From Eopsaltria australis (lineage: Eukaryota; Chordata; Aves; Passeriformes; Petroicidae), in contig JAVTVJ010000023.1 in the NCBI GenBank assembly GCA_034509425.1, forward strand, positions 930,001-994,000: DNA of 64,000 nucleotides, given 5' to 3'. A program made the position numbers and the translations under genes. The notes beneath the pieces were generated by a model. That model did not search any database, had not been told where the DNA came from, and was given only the letters and a program-made list of their open reading frames with translations. Within the stretch, counting starts at the first letter, position 1, and the number at the start of each line of letters is the position of its first letter. Shown piece after piece: positions 24,639-36,818 of the stretch.

Positions 24639-26194
24639 CTAACCAACTAATATGGTTCACTGAATGGGAAAGATTAGCCACTGTACTAAAGTTTAGTAAG
24701 TGGGGAAATAGTAAATTCAAATGAGAAGAAGTGGAAGTTATGCTGCTTGTTGCTGGCACTTGGCAGGTCAAGCTGTCCTAGGTCTGCCACTGGCAAATTT
24801 CATGGCCTCAGATCAATCATTCCACCTTGCTTGTGATATCGTGGCCAAGAACTTCTCACACATAGATATCAAAGCAGTAACCACAGTAAATTCCCAAATG
24901 AATGCCACAGTTTTGCTCCTGATTATTTCCAAAACAACTGTAAAGGTAAAGCATAGTTTGTCTGCAGGGTTTTTCTGATGTTAACTCACACTGATCCAGG
25001 AGCTGTCAGAACCAGGCAGAATTGTGCTCATGATGTGGTTAGTCCTATTGATTTTAGTCCCAACACTTTAAAAACAGAGTTTGCCAGCATCCAGTCATCC
25101 TAAAAGGAAGACAAAGAAAATGCTCACCTGCCTGAAAACAAAAGCTGTAGACATACACACATTGGCCAGTAATATAGAGAAATAAATCTGGGTGCAGATT
25201 TTGGGGGGGTGTGTCATATTTAAAAGCATACAGTGAGCTACCAGCTTTAGTTCTAAGATCTTTATTCTAAAAGTCTGTGATGTTTTTAGTCTTTTGTGAC
25301 TTCAAGCATTTCACCAAATTCCAGATTCTGAAAAATAGAAGAGAACTACTTTGTCAACAACACCTCCTGACACAGGTTGTCTCTATAGTCTCTCAATCCC
25401 GTTTATGAAATAGGTGATCTGTCCTTGGTTGGAGATGAGTGTCAGAAAGAAACTGTTGTATGTGAAAATATTCCAAAAAGAACGACAAAAGCCATGTCAA
25501 GGTTCCACCACAGTCTAAGCTGTATGCTCCAACAAAGGAGAAGAGGAATGCCAGTGAGGCAGAGTAAGCCTGAGGTAGGAATGTGGGCACTGAAGTTCCT
25601 CCTCTGCTACAGACTTTCTGTGTAACTTTGGGAATACCAGCACTTCTGTCTACGTCTCTTTAACCAGAAACAGAGACTATCCCTGAGCACTGGAATTTGA
25701 TCCTCTCTTCTGTTAAATTTTCAGCAAAACACTTGGCATGGTTTTGTTTGGACCAAATACAGGCTCTCAAACACTTCCCAAACACTGTCTGGAAGTTAGA
25801 AAAGGCCAAGGACCATTCCTAGAATAAATTTCATTTATTTCTACAATAAATTAGGCTTGGGAGACAATTCTGGAAATCACCTGGTTTTAGCATCATGTTT
25901 GAAAAAGGCCCAGTACAATGTGTTTAGAAACTGTGCCCAGTCAAGATCTGAACATCTCCAAGGATGAGCTTTTCACAGCCTCTCTGGTCTCCTCTGTCAG
26001 CAGTTAATTGCTCTCAGGATAGAACAGTTTTTCATAGGTAATTTACATTTCCTGTCAATCCCTTGTTTTCCTATAATTGTATGAACTCCCCAGAGGCAGT
26101 CTGGATGTGTTACCCTGCTCTGGAGGCTAAAGGGGTGTAACAACAGGCACATGGGCAGACTTTGTCACTTAGTCTCAGGGCTAGAGAACAGGTT
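24639..26194. other. Unassigned non-coding stretch
   Basis: No gene or repeat family recognised. Frames are 85 codons or shorter. Confidence 0.5.
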
Positions 26195-26300
26195 AATAGA
26201 GATGTAACCTCCAACTCTTGGCTCCCGTTGGTAATTTGAATGTATTAGCAATTAATTGGAGGGCTCAGATCCCATCATTGCTGCTGAATGCATGGGTACC
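26195..26300. promoter_or_regulatory. Candidate conserved block with paired homeobox cores
   Basis: Contains 'ggtaatttgaatgtattagc' directly followed by 'aattaattggagggct'. The 14-mer TTAATTGGAGGGCT (26252-26265) recurs exactly at 60416-60429 in another homeobox-rich block. No repeat or coding signal is visible. A regulatory role is inferred from motif clustering only. Confidence 0.3.
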
Positions 26301-29300
26301 ACAAGGGATAAGTCCCTGTGTGCATGGGTATGCAGAACACATACTGAAAAGTGAGCAGATGTCTTTAGGAAAAGAACTAAAAGTCCATTGATCTGTCTCT
26401 GTATGGCCAAAAATTGCTCTTTTATGTTTTCTTTTTTATTTGTTTGTTTGTTTGTTTTAAATCAGCATGTCCAGAAATGATAACTCCCGAAAGTCCTGTT
26501 AAACACTTAATAATGTGTAGTCTGAGCCAAGCAACTGCAGTGAGACAAACAACTAAACAATCTGTGGAATTTTAAAATATTTTTGGGCCTTTCAGGTTAT
26601 GTCTAAATGGGAATACTTAAAAATATTCACAAAGATGGAAAGCTTAATTGCAGATGAAGCCTGAATCCTTATATTATAATTATATTATAATTATTAGATA
26701 CCAGAAGCCACTGTTCCTTTGTAGTGCTGCTAGGAAAACACGGACCACAGAGAGGGGGTGACAGAGGATGTGTGGGACCAGCTCTTATGTAAAGACCAGC
26801 ACAAAATCTATGCACAGAGTCAGTGATGTATTGGGCCTAATGCTTTTCCTCTGTGTAAAAGTAATTACATCTTCAGGAAAGAGAAACTTTGAGCTGCGAC
26901 TTCCCATTTTCTTATACAGTCACCAATATTCTGCATCTGTGTCTGAGAATATTACTGACATGAAAGTTTGTGTCTTGCAAGCAAAACCAGCTGATGGAAT
27001 GGCTGATGATGCTGGGGATACTGGTGGAAGACAGTGATTGTTCCAGGCAGCAATAAAAAGGTGGATTTTTTAATTTTTAGACTAGAAATTCACTGATAGA
27101 CCTTACACTGTGCCACACAGGTGAGCACACTCCTCACTCCAATGAGCACTGCATACACAATAAATAAATAAACCACTACAAGACATCTGCTACATACCAC
27201 AAGAATGTAATGTAAAAGAAGCTTGGAAGTGAGATGCATACCAAACATTTTGAGGAAATGGATTTCACCCTGTGGTCCCATTAAGCTTTCAAACCCACCT
27301 GATCCTTTGCAGAGCCTCAGAAGATGGGTGGATCCAGTTCTGATAGATATAAAGCCTGACTTGGAGGTATCTATGGTGCCCTGCAGGATGTTATGTTTGG
27401 TGTCTCAGGGTTTTGTCCATTACTGTCAGTCTGTCAGTTTTGGGGCAGAAATTATAAGATGTGTATTGATAGAAGTCAGATGTGGCACTCACATGGTGTA
27501 CACCCTGCTCAAAGAGAGAAAATGTTAGGTAAAAAGCAAGTGCAAAAGAGTCAGATAAAAAATTATGTTTGCTGTTTTTCTGTAAATACTACTTTTTAAT
27601 AAAAGACATTCTGGAATGATTCTGCAGGGAAAATTCTTTGGCAGTGGAGGATGACAAGAGAACGATTACACTCTTTGCAGTGCTATGAAAGTGTTCTTTT
27701 TCCTCTCCATTTTGATTAAAAATATAGACAGTTTGTGGCTCCAGTCTTTGTAAATGCATTTATAACGTACACTTTACAGAAACTGTGTACAACAAGAAGG
27801 ACTTTCCCAAAGATCATTATTTTCTCCTGAAACTTCTCACAGACTATCCGGAGACTGCTATTTCTGTGTGCCAGACTTTGTCTCAGGCATAAATAAACAC
27901 TACAGCTGTAGTCCTGATGGTCTGTACAGGTAATAACTTTTTGTCGTGCAGTCCCCCACTTTAGGACTCATAGAAAAGACACCATCATCTTGTACCATTT
28001 GATTTTATTTAAATCTGTGGGAATTGGATGTGAAGTGCAGTTTTTTTCTGATTAGCTCTGGATGGACAGCAATCAGATCTAATTGGAAAACAGAAGTTAA
28101 GGGAGCTGTGTGAGAGGCAAAAGGAGTCTTGTCCCAGACTGCAGAAAGAATTAGAAAAACATGCCCTTTCCTGTTTAAAATATGACAGGACTGCCAGCAG
28201 ATCACTACTATTCTAAGGCATCGTGTCTGAAAGGAAAATCCAGTGTTTGAGTCATAATTGCTTTCAGAAACATTGAAACCTCAAAGCTGGTGGATTTTTC
28301 TCAGAAAATAAGATTGGAGATTTTAAAAGGGAAAGATCATAGGGAGCAGTGCACTAAGATCCTTTGAAAATTCCGCTTTCTGACCTCCTAATAGCTCCAG
28401 TTTGGTGGAATTGTTCCATAGTAGTACTGAGAAACTTTGGGAAAAGGTCAGCACTTATTTGTGCCCAGGATATAAAGACCTGGGGCAGTGCTGGTGATCA
28501 GGCAAGGATTTATCCAAAGTGATAGGTAAAATGATGCATTTTAGTATGATTTAATATGTAATGTTAGCTTGTTGATGAAAGGATCAAGGCTCTGCTGTGG
28601 GAGGTTATGTAGAAAACTGGGTTTTACAGCCAAGCTGCATCCAAGGGACAATTGAAAGAGTCCAGCAAAGACATGGCATAGGTATCAAACTGCACAGTTC
28701 CTGCTCCAGTGTCATGCTTTTTTCAGTACATTAGGCAAAGAAAGGGTGAGAAAACATGGAAATGATTGACATCAATCACCTTCGAGGTGGGGATCAATAA
28801 AATGTGGAAAACCATGGATACATGCAGAGGTTGGGAGAGTGAAAAAGAAAGGAACTGCTGGTCTGAAGGACATGGTGGAGTGGATCCTGTGTGACAGCAA
28901 CAAAACAAACTGACAAAATGCTCTGCAAGGAGTGATTGGGCTCTATGAGCTTAGTCTCCTTCTCTTTTAAAATTCTTTCAATGTGTCTGAGGGTTGCTTC
29001 TGTTTGTTTTCTTTTTATTTTTATGATGTGTCAGGATTCAAAGCTTAAATGTACAGTATTGCAAGGTTATAGCTTGATCCCACAGGAAATACCAGGCAGT
29101 GACTACTCTGTGGGCTGTGTTTATATATCAGCAAGCAGGAAAACAGGGCTCAAGTAGATTTTTTTAACAGCAGCACAATCCCTTTAGACAACTTAGAAAC
29201 TTCCACCCAAAGTAATTGCACACAATCAGCTTCAAACACACGGAAGTCTTTGTTTTAACTCAGATCATCTTTCTTTAATGCTTTTTTTCCTACAGACTCA

Positions 29301-29348
29301 TCCACAGGTAGTTCATTACCTGTGTATTTTGTTCTGACATTAATATTT
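26301..29348. other. Unassigned non-coding stretch
   Basis: Contains a short (TTTG)n tract (about 26439-26458) and an AT-only near-palindrome with two copies of 'tatattataat' (26669-26694). No gene recognised. The 101-codon plus frame at 27223-27528 shows no known motif. Confidence 0.5.
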
Positions 29349-30309
29349 AGGGAACTGGTGATTTAAAATTGCAAAAGTCCATTTTGGACCAGACTTTTTC
29401 AGTCAGGAAAAACTGTGAGATAATGTAAAGTATTTTTAAGAAAGACATCTTTTGCCAGGATGGCAAGACCTTTAAGATGCTGTGATCTTCTGATGCACTG
29501 ACTTACAAATGTGGGCTGAATATGGCATGTGAAAATACAGAAGCTTTCTGAGTCTTCTAAAGAGCAGAATAGTTTTGAAGTTTTGAAATATTTTTTAATG
29601 GTTTAATTTGAGACTTGTTCAACTTTGCTGTTTCTGGATTCTTCTGCTCAGAGTCCTTGTACCTCCTTTTCTCTGAGCTGATCTTATTCCTTATCAATGA
29701 ACCATCCATAATTGACTTTTTTCCCTAATGGCTCCAGTTTGCTACATTAATATCAAAGTCTGGTATTCTCAGAACTGTTGCCTGCTGATACTGTACATAC
29801 TGCTGCTGGTAGTACTGACAGCTTCCCTGGGCACTGTGGCCTTGCAAGACTTTATCCCCCAAAAGGTCCCCTCCAATTATCTGTGAAGTTTGGCCCCTTC
29901 TCACGTGCCTTTCCCTTGGCTGGCAAATTCGAGGTTTCTGAAAGGGGAACCCAGCCATCCCTCGAGGTGCTGTGACTTTTGTCAGCTTTGCACATTGTTC
30001 TTGTCCCACCCAATAGGTTCCCATGTCCTATTCAGACAACTTATCCTGGGGCTTAAGGAGTGATCCAGTCATTTCCTTCCAGCCCTAAAAAGGACCAGAA
30101 CCTGTAGAAAAGCTGTGAGGAGACTGAGCAGTGCCAGTATGACATTTCCATGATGAATGGTTTTCTCCTTTCTTGCTGAATCTGCAATTCTGGGACAGAG
30201 GAGGTGCCTGCTTGTCCCTGACAGTCAAGGTCTGACCTCCTTCTTCATCATCCTGAAAGCCCCATGTCAGTATTAGCGTGTTTGGCTCAGCTAATAATGT
30301 GTAAATCAA
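29349..30309 (-). pseudogene. Decayed coding frame, unidentified (possible retrocopy)
   Basis: On the minus strand one reading frame runs about 320 codons with only five internal stops: two TAG between the two longest parts, then TAG near 29727, TAG near 29557 and TAA near 29505. In DNA of this composition about three times as many would be expected. The two longest open parts, 30085-30309 and 29725-30024, are in the same register, 75 and 100 codons long and only 20 codons apart. The first has an acidic patch and 'GGQTLTVRDKQAPP'. The second has Arg-rich 'PRERHVRRGQ' and a Gln/Tyr-rich 'CQYYQQQYVQYQQ', and after the next stop comes a Lys-rich stretch ('EKRRYKDSEQKN'). Low-complexity Q/Y and K/R segments recall RNA-binding proteins, but I cannot name the parent. 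No introns, and no clear poly(A) tail or target duplication. It could be a processed pseudogene, a decayed exon, or chance. Confidence 0.35.
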
Positions 30310-32761
30310 ATTATCTGAAGGGTACGATTTCTTTCTCTTTTGGGTTTCTTAATTTCTCTTAGTGCTAGTGAAACCCTTGTGGGTGTATCTGAGCTCCTGT
30401 GTGTTGTGCAGGGGAATTAAATGTATGGTTTGAGTCAGCACTAATGGAAACCTCTTGCCAAAATAACCCACACAGGGCTGGGAGGGAAGACCTTGAATGC
30501 TGCCCCTGCACTGCATGGAGAGCTCAGAGGAGCAGATGCAAACACTCGTGGTTCTCACCCTCTTTTTTTTTTTCCCCTCATTTCCCTTATTGAATTCTGT
30601 AACTCTTCATTTCACAGAGAAATTCTTCAGCTTGTTTTGATCCCGAGTTGCTGCTCATTAGGAACAGGCACAAACATTAAACTTCTGGGAGATAGATTTT
30701 TAGCTGTTATGGTGGTAGGAAAGGAAGAGAAAATGTATTTGTGAAGGCAAGAGAGGACAAGGACCAGCTCTTAAAATCTTCCACTGATTCCAAGAGCCTT
30801 TGTTTTCTGCTCCCCAACAAGTAAAGGAATAAGTAATTTACAAGCATAGTAAAACAGAGCATTAGTTAGACATGGGTAGTTACTAAAGTGACTACTTTCA
30901 ATTTTTAAATGGAAAGCCAAAATATTTGTTTCTGCCCAACATGGTAAAAAAAAATTAAATAGAAGTGGGAATCTTGCCAAAAGGTTCATTGCATATTAAC
31001 AAATGTTATTTTTGGATCACTATGCAACTGGACAAAACCCAATTCTTCAATACGGTAACTCAGTAAACAAGTGTTTGGGGGCTTTTAATATTTTGATGGC
31101 AATAATGTGCCTGATGCTGGGTGCCAGTTCTGCTGAGGATCAAATCGATGGTTAAATTATTAAGCAGTAGTGATGGACAATCTTTCAGGGGTAATTACTT
31201 TAACAGTAATAAAAATGAGTGTATAAAGTGTAAATTGTACATGCTGACACCTTTGTAATGGCAACTGCTGCTTTTGGGAGCTCTCTCAGCAGCTGTACCA
31301 TGTTGTACCAGCACAATTGCTAAAATAATAGCACTCTAACATCCATGGAGGACAATAAGGAAACCTGGATGAAATGAGTTTGGATGTTCTTGTCTGTCTT
31401 CATGTGGCAAATGTCTCTTCCAGGAAAATACTATTACTCCTGGGGATCTCAGAATTACCCTGGGAAGAATCCAAGTCTTTTATCCTTGAAAGAGTCCAAG
31501 TGGAACTGGGGATTGAGCCTGGGAGATCGTATCTATGAATACCAGCCCAGTGAGGTGCTGCAGCACAGGAAAGCAGCTGAGCCCACAAGAGGATCTGTTC
31601 TGTGTGTGTTCATCTCTCCAGTGTATCCCTTCCCATCAGTGGAGCCTGTCCCAGGATTCTCCTAAGCAATGAGCTTTGGGACAGCACCTGTGATCACTGA
31701 CACCTCTTCCCAGAAGAAGAAAAGTGTGTAAGGAGTTCTTAATTTTGGAGATATTTTAGCTTTCTCCTCGCTGGCAGCTCTTTTGATGAGAAGATGTGGA
31801 TTTATTGCTGGGGACACATTGTCCTCTTGTTTTATGGGGTTTTTTGGTTGTTCATGTCACCAGTCCTCTGCCAATATGTGTACTTTGATCTTAAATCCCT
31901 TTGTGACCTCTGATTTCTGCCTGTGAGCTACAACTTTTTTATTTCTGGGGATGCAATATTTGTGTGAATAGGTCGTTTAAGATGGTTTATAAGGAGCCTG
32001 AGATGCTTGACAACAAGTAGCAGGTCAGACAGGCTTGGCTGCAGGTCTCTTTGGACTTTGCTTGCTACAAAATTTGTTAAAATTCGTTACCCTTTCACTG
32101 GGAAGTTGTGATAATAATCACTTTGCACTTGGGAGGAGTCTTGTGAGAGCTTAGACTCCTGTGAGCCCACCACAGAATTACGCTGCCCCTTTCTTCCAGA
32201 AAGATGACTTTTATTTGTCCCAAAAGAATGGGATCCATCAACCTCAGTTACTTCAGTTACCACCCAATCTTGCTGGTGGTGTCAGGTAATGTTTTCTCTC
32301 AGTTAACAGAGTGAGGGTGGCCTTTACCTCGATGAAGCTGACAAGCAGTGAGCGTTTAAACTGCAGAAACTCCATTTCTGTCACTCATGTGTCAGAAATG
32401 ATAGATTTGCTGGACACAGACCTTCAAGAACTTTGAGGGCTTGGCTGAGCTTGAATGCTCTACCATGTTAGCTACCCTTACTAGCAATGAACAGGTTTGC
32501 ACCTGTGTGTGTTTCTGTATCAATTTAATCTCTTTTCTTCCAGGAGTTGGGCCTTACCCTTTAATACTACCGTATTAAAACCTCATTATGGTTTAACTGC
32601 ATCCATATTTAGTAAGGCACTGACAAAGCTTATTGCTGGCATTAGGAAAATAAATCATAATAAGGAGTAGAACACGTATGGTAGCTACCTGAGCCATCCC
32701 TAAACGCCTGAAAAAAACGAGAAACCAAATAAAATATCCAAACCCCCATGGTTTTAAATTC
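30310..32761. other. Unassigned non-coding stretch
   Basis: No gene or repeat recognised. A 93-codon plus frame at 31384-31665 has no known motif. A T run is at about 30563-30574. Confidence 0.5.
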
Positions 32762-32942
32762 AGGTTGTAGGGGAGGTTTGTTTGGGGTTTTTATGTTTGT
32801 TTTGTTTTGTTTTTTGGTTTTTTGGGTTTTTGTGTGTGTGTGTGGTTTTTTGGTTGTTGGTTGGTTGGTTTTGGTTTGTTTTGGTTTTTTTTTTTATGTG
32901 GTTTTTGGTTTTGGTTTGATTTTGGTTTTGGGTTTTTTTTAG
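32762..32942 (+). repeat. C-free T/G-rich low-complexity tract, 181 nt
   Basis: No cytosine occurs from 32762 to 32942. Past 32776 the tract is essentially T and G with three adenines: TTTTG/TTTTGG runs, a (GT)n core near 32830-32843 and TTGG repeats near 32851-32872. The minus strand is correspondingly A/C-only. The 64-codon plus frame through it encodes a Val/Phe/Gly/Leu string that is a by-product of the tract, not a membrane protein. Origin is probably simple-repeat expansion and interspersed T/G drift. Confidence 0.9.
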
Positions 32943-35900
32943 CCAAGAAGGATATAAAAAGAGGAAAACCCTAAATTTCTAGTCTAAAACTCTTCAACTA
33001 TTCATGGATTGTTATTGTTCCCAGTCCCTGAAGCCAGGAGCAGAGACTATAATGACTCTGGGATGCTAAGAGGAGAATCCACCATTCCTATCAACTTAAT
33101 TTGCTGCAGGACTTGTGGGAATTGCTTTACATTTCCTTCTTTGGGTTTTAAGAGGATTTTAGCCCACATATTATTGATTGATCTTGTATGTTAGGTGATC
33201 CAAGGTGGTGAGAAGAAGAGGAGATAGATAGACAGATGTCTGCTAAAACATGCCTTAAGGGAATCTTGCAAGGAAAAGGGAAATAAGACATCTTAGGCTT
33301 TGGTAGTTTTCATCACAGGTGGCACTCAGAGCTAGGACAGGGAGAGCTTTATGTTTGGTTTGTACAGACTTTGAAGCCATGGATGCCTTTTGCTGAATCC
33401 CTTCTGCAAAGTGATGAGGGAATTCTGTGTTTCGCTGCAAAAAATGAAGTTATCTTAAACTGCTAGAGGGGGAGTATGAAAAAATACCTAGAAAAAGAAT
33501 TTAATAATGCCATGTTTACTCTCTTGATTCCATGTATCAGTGTCAGTCCATGCTGCTCTTGCAATGCCTTTATTCCTCTGCTGGAGGACAAAGCCTGACC
33601 CATTCACACTTCTGTCAGCAAAATTGCCCAGCCAGTGTCAAACCTCAGGTTTTCTGTGGCTTTTCCATCCAGCTGCTGCTCCTGCTGTGACAGCCACACC
33701 AGCTGCACTATTCCAACTCTGCCAGTCCAGACAGAAAAACTTGCATGCAAAACTTGCTGAGTATTAATTCACTCATGCTGCTTGTGACTATGTGTGTCTT
33801 TGTGTCATCTTGCTCATTCTGTAACAGTAAGCACAGAAATTGTATGATTGGCAATACAACCCTACAGGAGCTGGGGAGTCTGATGCTGTCACAATTTATG
33901 TTCACAGCATTCTCAGCTTACACTGATCTTAGCAGGTATGTGATGTCTTTTGGTCTGTATGGATTAGTGAGATTTTTTTTCCCCTTCTCAGTGACAGGCA
34001 TGGCCTTTAGGGCTTGTCTACTAATGAAAGAGTTTCCAGCTTTGCAGCCAGAAATGTTGGTACTCTTAGTTTTATTTGACATTGTTCTGTTATCTTGAAG
34101 TGAACAAGCTGCTAAAGGTCCAGATTTCCGGATAATAAAGATTATCTTCACTATCTTTGACAAATGTCTCATTGACAGGGAGGAACTCCTGAAGGATCTA
34201 ACAAAACTGAGTGAAAGGTAAAGGACATGGCAGAGGAAGATAAATGCACAATAATTCATCTGTGGAAAATAATGTAAATCATGTCTCCTTGATGCTTACA
34301 ATTAGTTCACCTTGGCATCACTGCTGGAGGGCTCTGGAATCACTGCCTTTATGTGCAGTGACAAGCAAGAAGCCAACAGGAAACAGAGGAACCATCAGGA
34401 AGGGCAGTGAGGAATGGACTAGGATGTCCTTTTACCGCTACATAAAACTTCCGTGCACCCACACTCTGGGGACTTGGTGTCTCTGCATGTTAAGAAAAAT
34501 GTTATGGGGTTTGAAAAAAGAAAAGCAGTGAGGAATCAAAATTATAAAATCATGGAGGTGATGAAAAAATTCAATGCAGACCTCTTATTTATGAAAAATC
34601 TCTGTGAAGAGCAGAGTATTCCTTGAAACTTGGAGGACATCAATTTGGAACAAATTTTTAATGGTGTGGGATTTTTTTACACAGTGAGTAGTGAAACTCA
34701 GAAATGAGTAAGGATGTCTGTGGTCTGTTCCCTGGTGACAAAAAGAAAAAAAATGTTAAAAACCCCAAAGAACGGACAAAGCAAAAAGACAAAGTACAAA
34801 AGCAGCAAAATAGAATGCTTTCAGTCACCTCTATCCAGCTGTTAGGAGCTATGGGACATTGCCACCTTCTGCCTTTCAAGGTAGAGCATGTTGTGCTGCC
34901 AAACAGCAGTTGTTTTGAATAAGTAAGATAATCAGTACTAGGAAATCAAACAGTGCTTGGTGATTTCCTAAGCACTGAAACTTAACCCCCATGTTGTCAA
35001 ACTGTTAGCATGGTTCCTGGCACACCTTTAGCATGGTTGGCTGATGAAAGATTTTTGGTTTCATTTTGGGCATTAGCAGAGATCAGGGACATTTTCAATG
35101 GATGTTTTGGATGCAACCACACCTGAATGGGTGGTAGGAGAGTCTGAGAGCCTGGCTATGACTGGACAGCTCTGCTTGGCCTCAGGGTGGCTGTAAGAAC
35201 AAATGTGGGCACTCTATAACTTATTGGAATAGATTTAACCAGAGTTGTGATGTTCTGTGGCTCAAATATTCCTGCTGAAAATGGCCTATGGGTGCCATGG
35301 ACACTGGAATTTTAGTGCATCTGTTCCCAAATGTCCCTGCTCCACTGAGCTGCCATCCTTTGTGTGTGGCAAATCAGGGCACACTGTCCAATGAATCAGC
35401 TGCTCATACCAGGTAATGGCATTTATTTTTGAACTCTGCTCTTGCTTTTAGTTCTGAAGGACTTGGAAACAAATGCTCTTTCTGGCCCAGCCCATGTTTA
35501 CTGACTGTGTGACCTGAGCCATGCATATTTACTTGCATAGAGGATTTTTGCATCTCCACCTTGCCAAGCCAACTGTCCATTTTTCCTGTCTGTTTCCACA
35601 AGAGGATCGTTTCACACAGCTCTGGTTCAGTGAGCTTGTAGAGTAATCAGCTACCAGGCTCATGGATTTTCATTGCACCTGTGCTTCTGGGAAGTGCCCA
35701 AAGATTCCTGTGTGGAGTCCTGTTCACCCATCTCCAGCTCTTTCTGTAGCTGTGAAGGAGCAGCTGCTTCGAGGTCTGTGTGATTTACGAAGCATGACTG
35801 CACCATTTGTGCAGGATGACAATTTTAGTGAGGAAACCACTTTGATGGGTCAGCAGGGGGAAGGCAAAATTTGAATAAAGTCATAAAAGACTATCTGAGA

Positions 35901-36664
35901 CAAAAACACTGTAAGAAATTTTGGAAGTGTTTCAACCAAAGAAATAAAAAGATTTTGGGTTCAGATTTTGTCTCCTGATAGTAGTTTGCAAAATGAATGT
36001 ACACCAAATAATAAAGGAACCATTCAGTGTGAAATCTGGCATTCAGGGGGTGGGTGCCGGTGTCCTTTGTTTATCTCCCCTATAATGATTTTATATAAAT
36101 CAGTTAACAGACGCTATATTGTGCTGGATGGAACATATCAGAGTTTTTGGATGTCAGGCTAAATCTCAGCCTACCAGAGGGACTGGAGTGCCCTGTGTGC
36201 CTCAGAAGATGATGACCAGTTAATCAGAGCAGAGTTTCACCTTGTAGTAGCTTTGAAAAATTGTGCTACATTTCACTTTGAGTTAGGGTGAGAAATGCCA
36301 TGAAGGATTTTAGTCCTGGAGCTATTCCACACTTAGAACTGCTGTACCAAATCAGGCCTGAGGTTTACTTGGATTAGTTTCCAGTCACTGACAGTGGGCA
36401 GCATCAAATGATACAGAGTGATGTTGAACCACTGTCCTCCTTCTTCCAGCAGCAGGTGTTGAAAAATCACCACTTCCACCAAACAAACACTGGTAAACTT
36501 AAGATGTAAAGAAAGAAAAATCCCTTACAAAATGTTCAGCATCACCACTCAGTAATGATTTAAGATAATAAAATTGTGAACATTAACAAATTTTTTTGAT
36601 CTGTGTTTAGTTCTTTCCCTCAAGAAATATTTTATTCAGACACCACCATAAAATTTATTCCTGA
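32943..36664. other. Unassigned non-coding stretch
   Basis: No gene recognised. Plus frame 33745-34098 (117 codons) is hydrophobic because the strand is T-rich. It has no receptor or transporter motif and overlaps a 113-codon minus frame. No repeat family recognised. Confidence 0.45.
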
Positions 36665-36818
36665 AAAGCAGGTTTGCAGAAAAGGTCCTGAGGGTCCTGT
36701 TGGACACCAAGTTGAACATGAGCCACAGCATGCCCTGGTGTCAAAGAGGGCTAAAAGTATTCTGGGCTGCCTTAAGCAAAGTGTTGTCAGAAGGTTGAGG
36801 GAATCTGTGGTGCTGTGA
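36665..36818 (+). mobile_element. CR1 LINE ORF2 C-terminal remnant, sense
   Basis: Translation recovers CR1 ORF2 C-terminal text in two frames. First comes 'VLLDTKLNMSH' (read from about 36684), then, after a one-base shift, 'HALVSKRAKSILGC' and 'KQSVVRRLRE' to a stop at 36816-36818. These match the conserved segment after the reverse transcriptase domain of CR1 ORF2 (the region around 'ILGC' and 'SR..E'). The fragment lacks both the catalytic core and the 3' UTR. It is therefore an isolated internal piece, frameshifted and non-functional. Confidence 0.85.

Noticed and set aside
32748..32942. Hydrophobic 64-codon frame resembling a membrane peptide
   Set aside because: Produced by the C-free T/G tract, which can encode mainly Val, Phe, Gly, Leu, Cys and Trp.
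33745..34098. Hydrophobic 117-codon frame, briefly considered as a receptor fragment
   Set aside because: Lacks any olfactory or other GPCR motif; hydrophobicity follows from T-rich sequence, and the opposite strand is also open.
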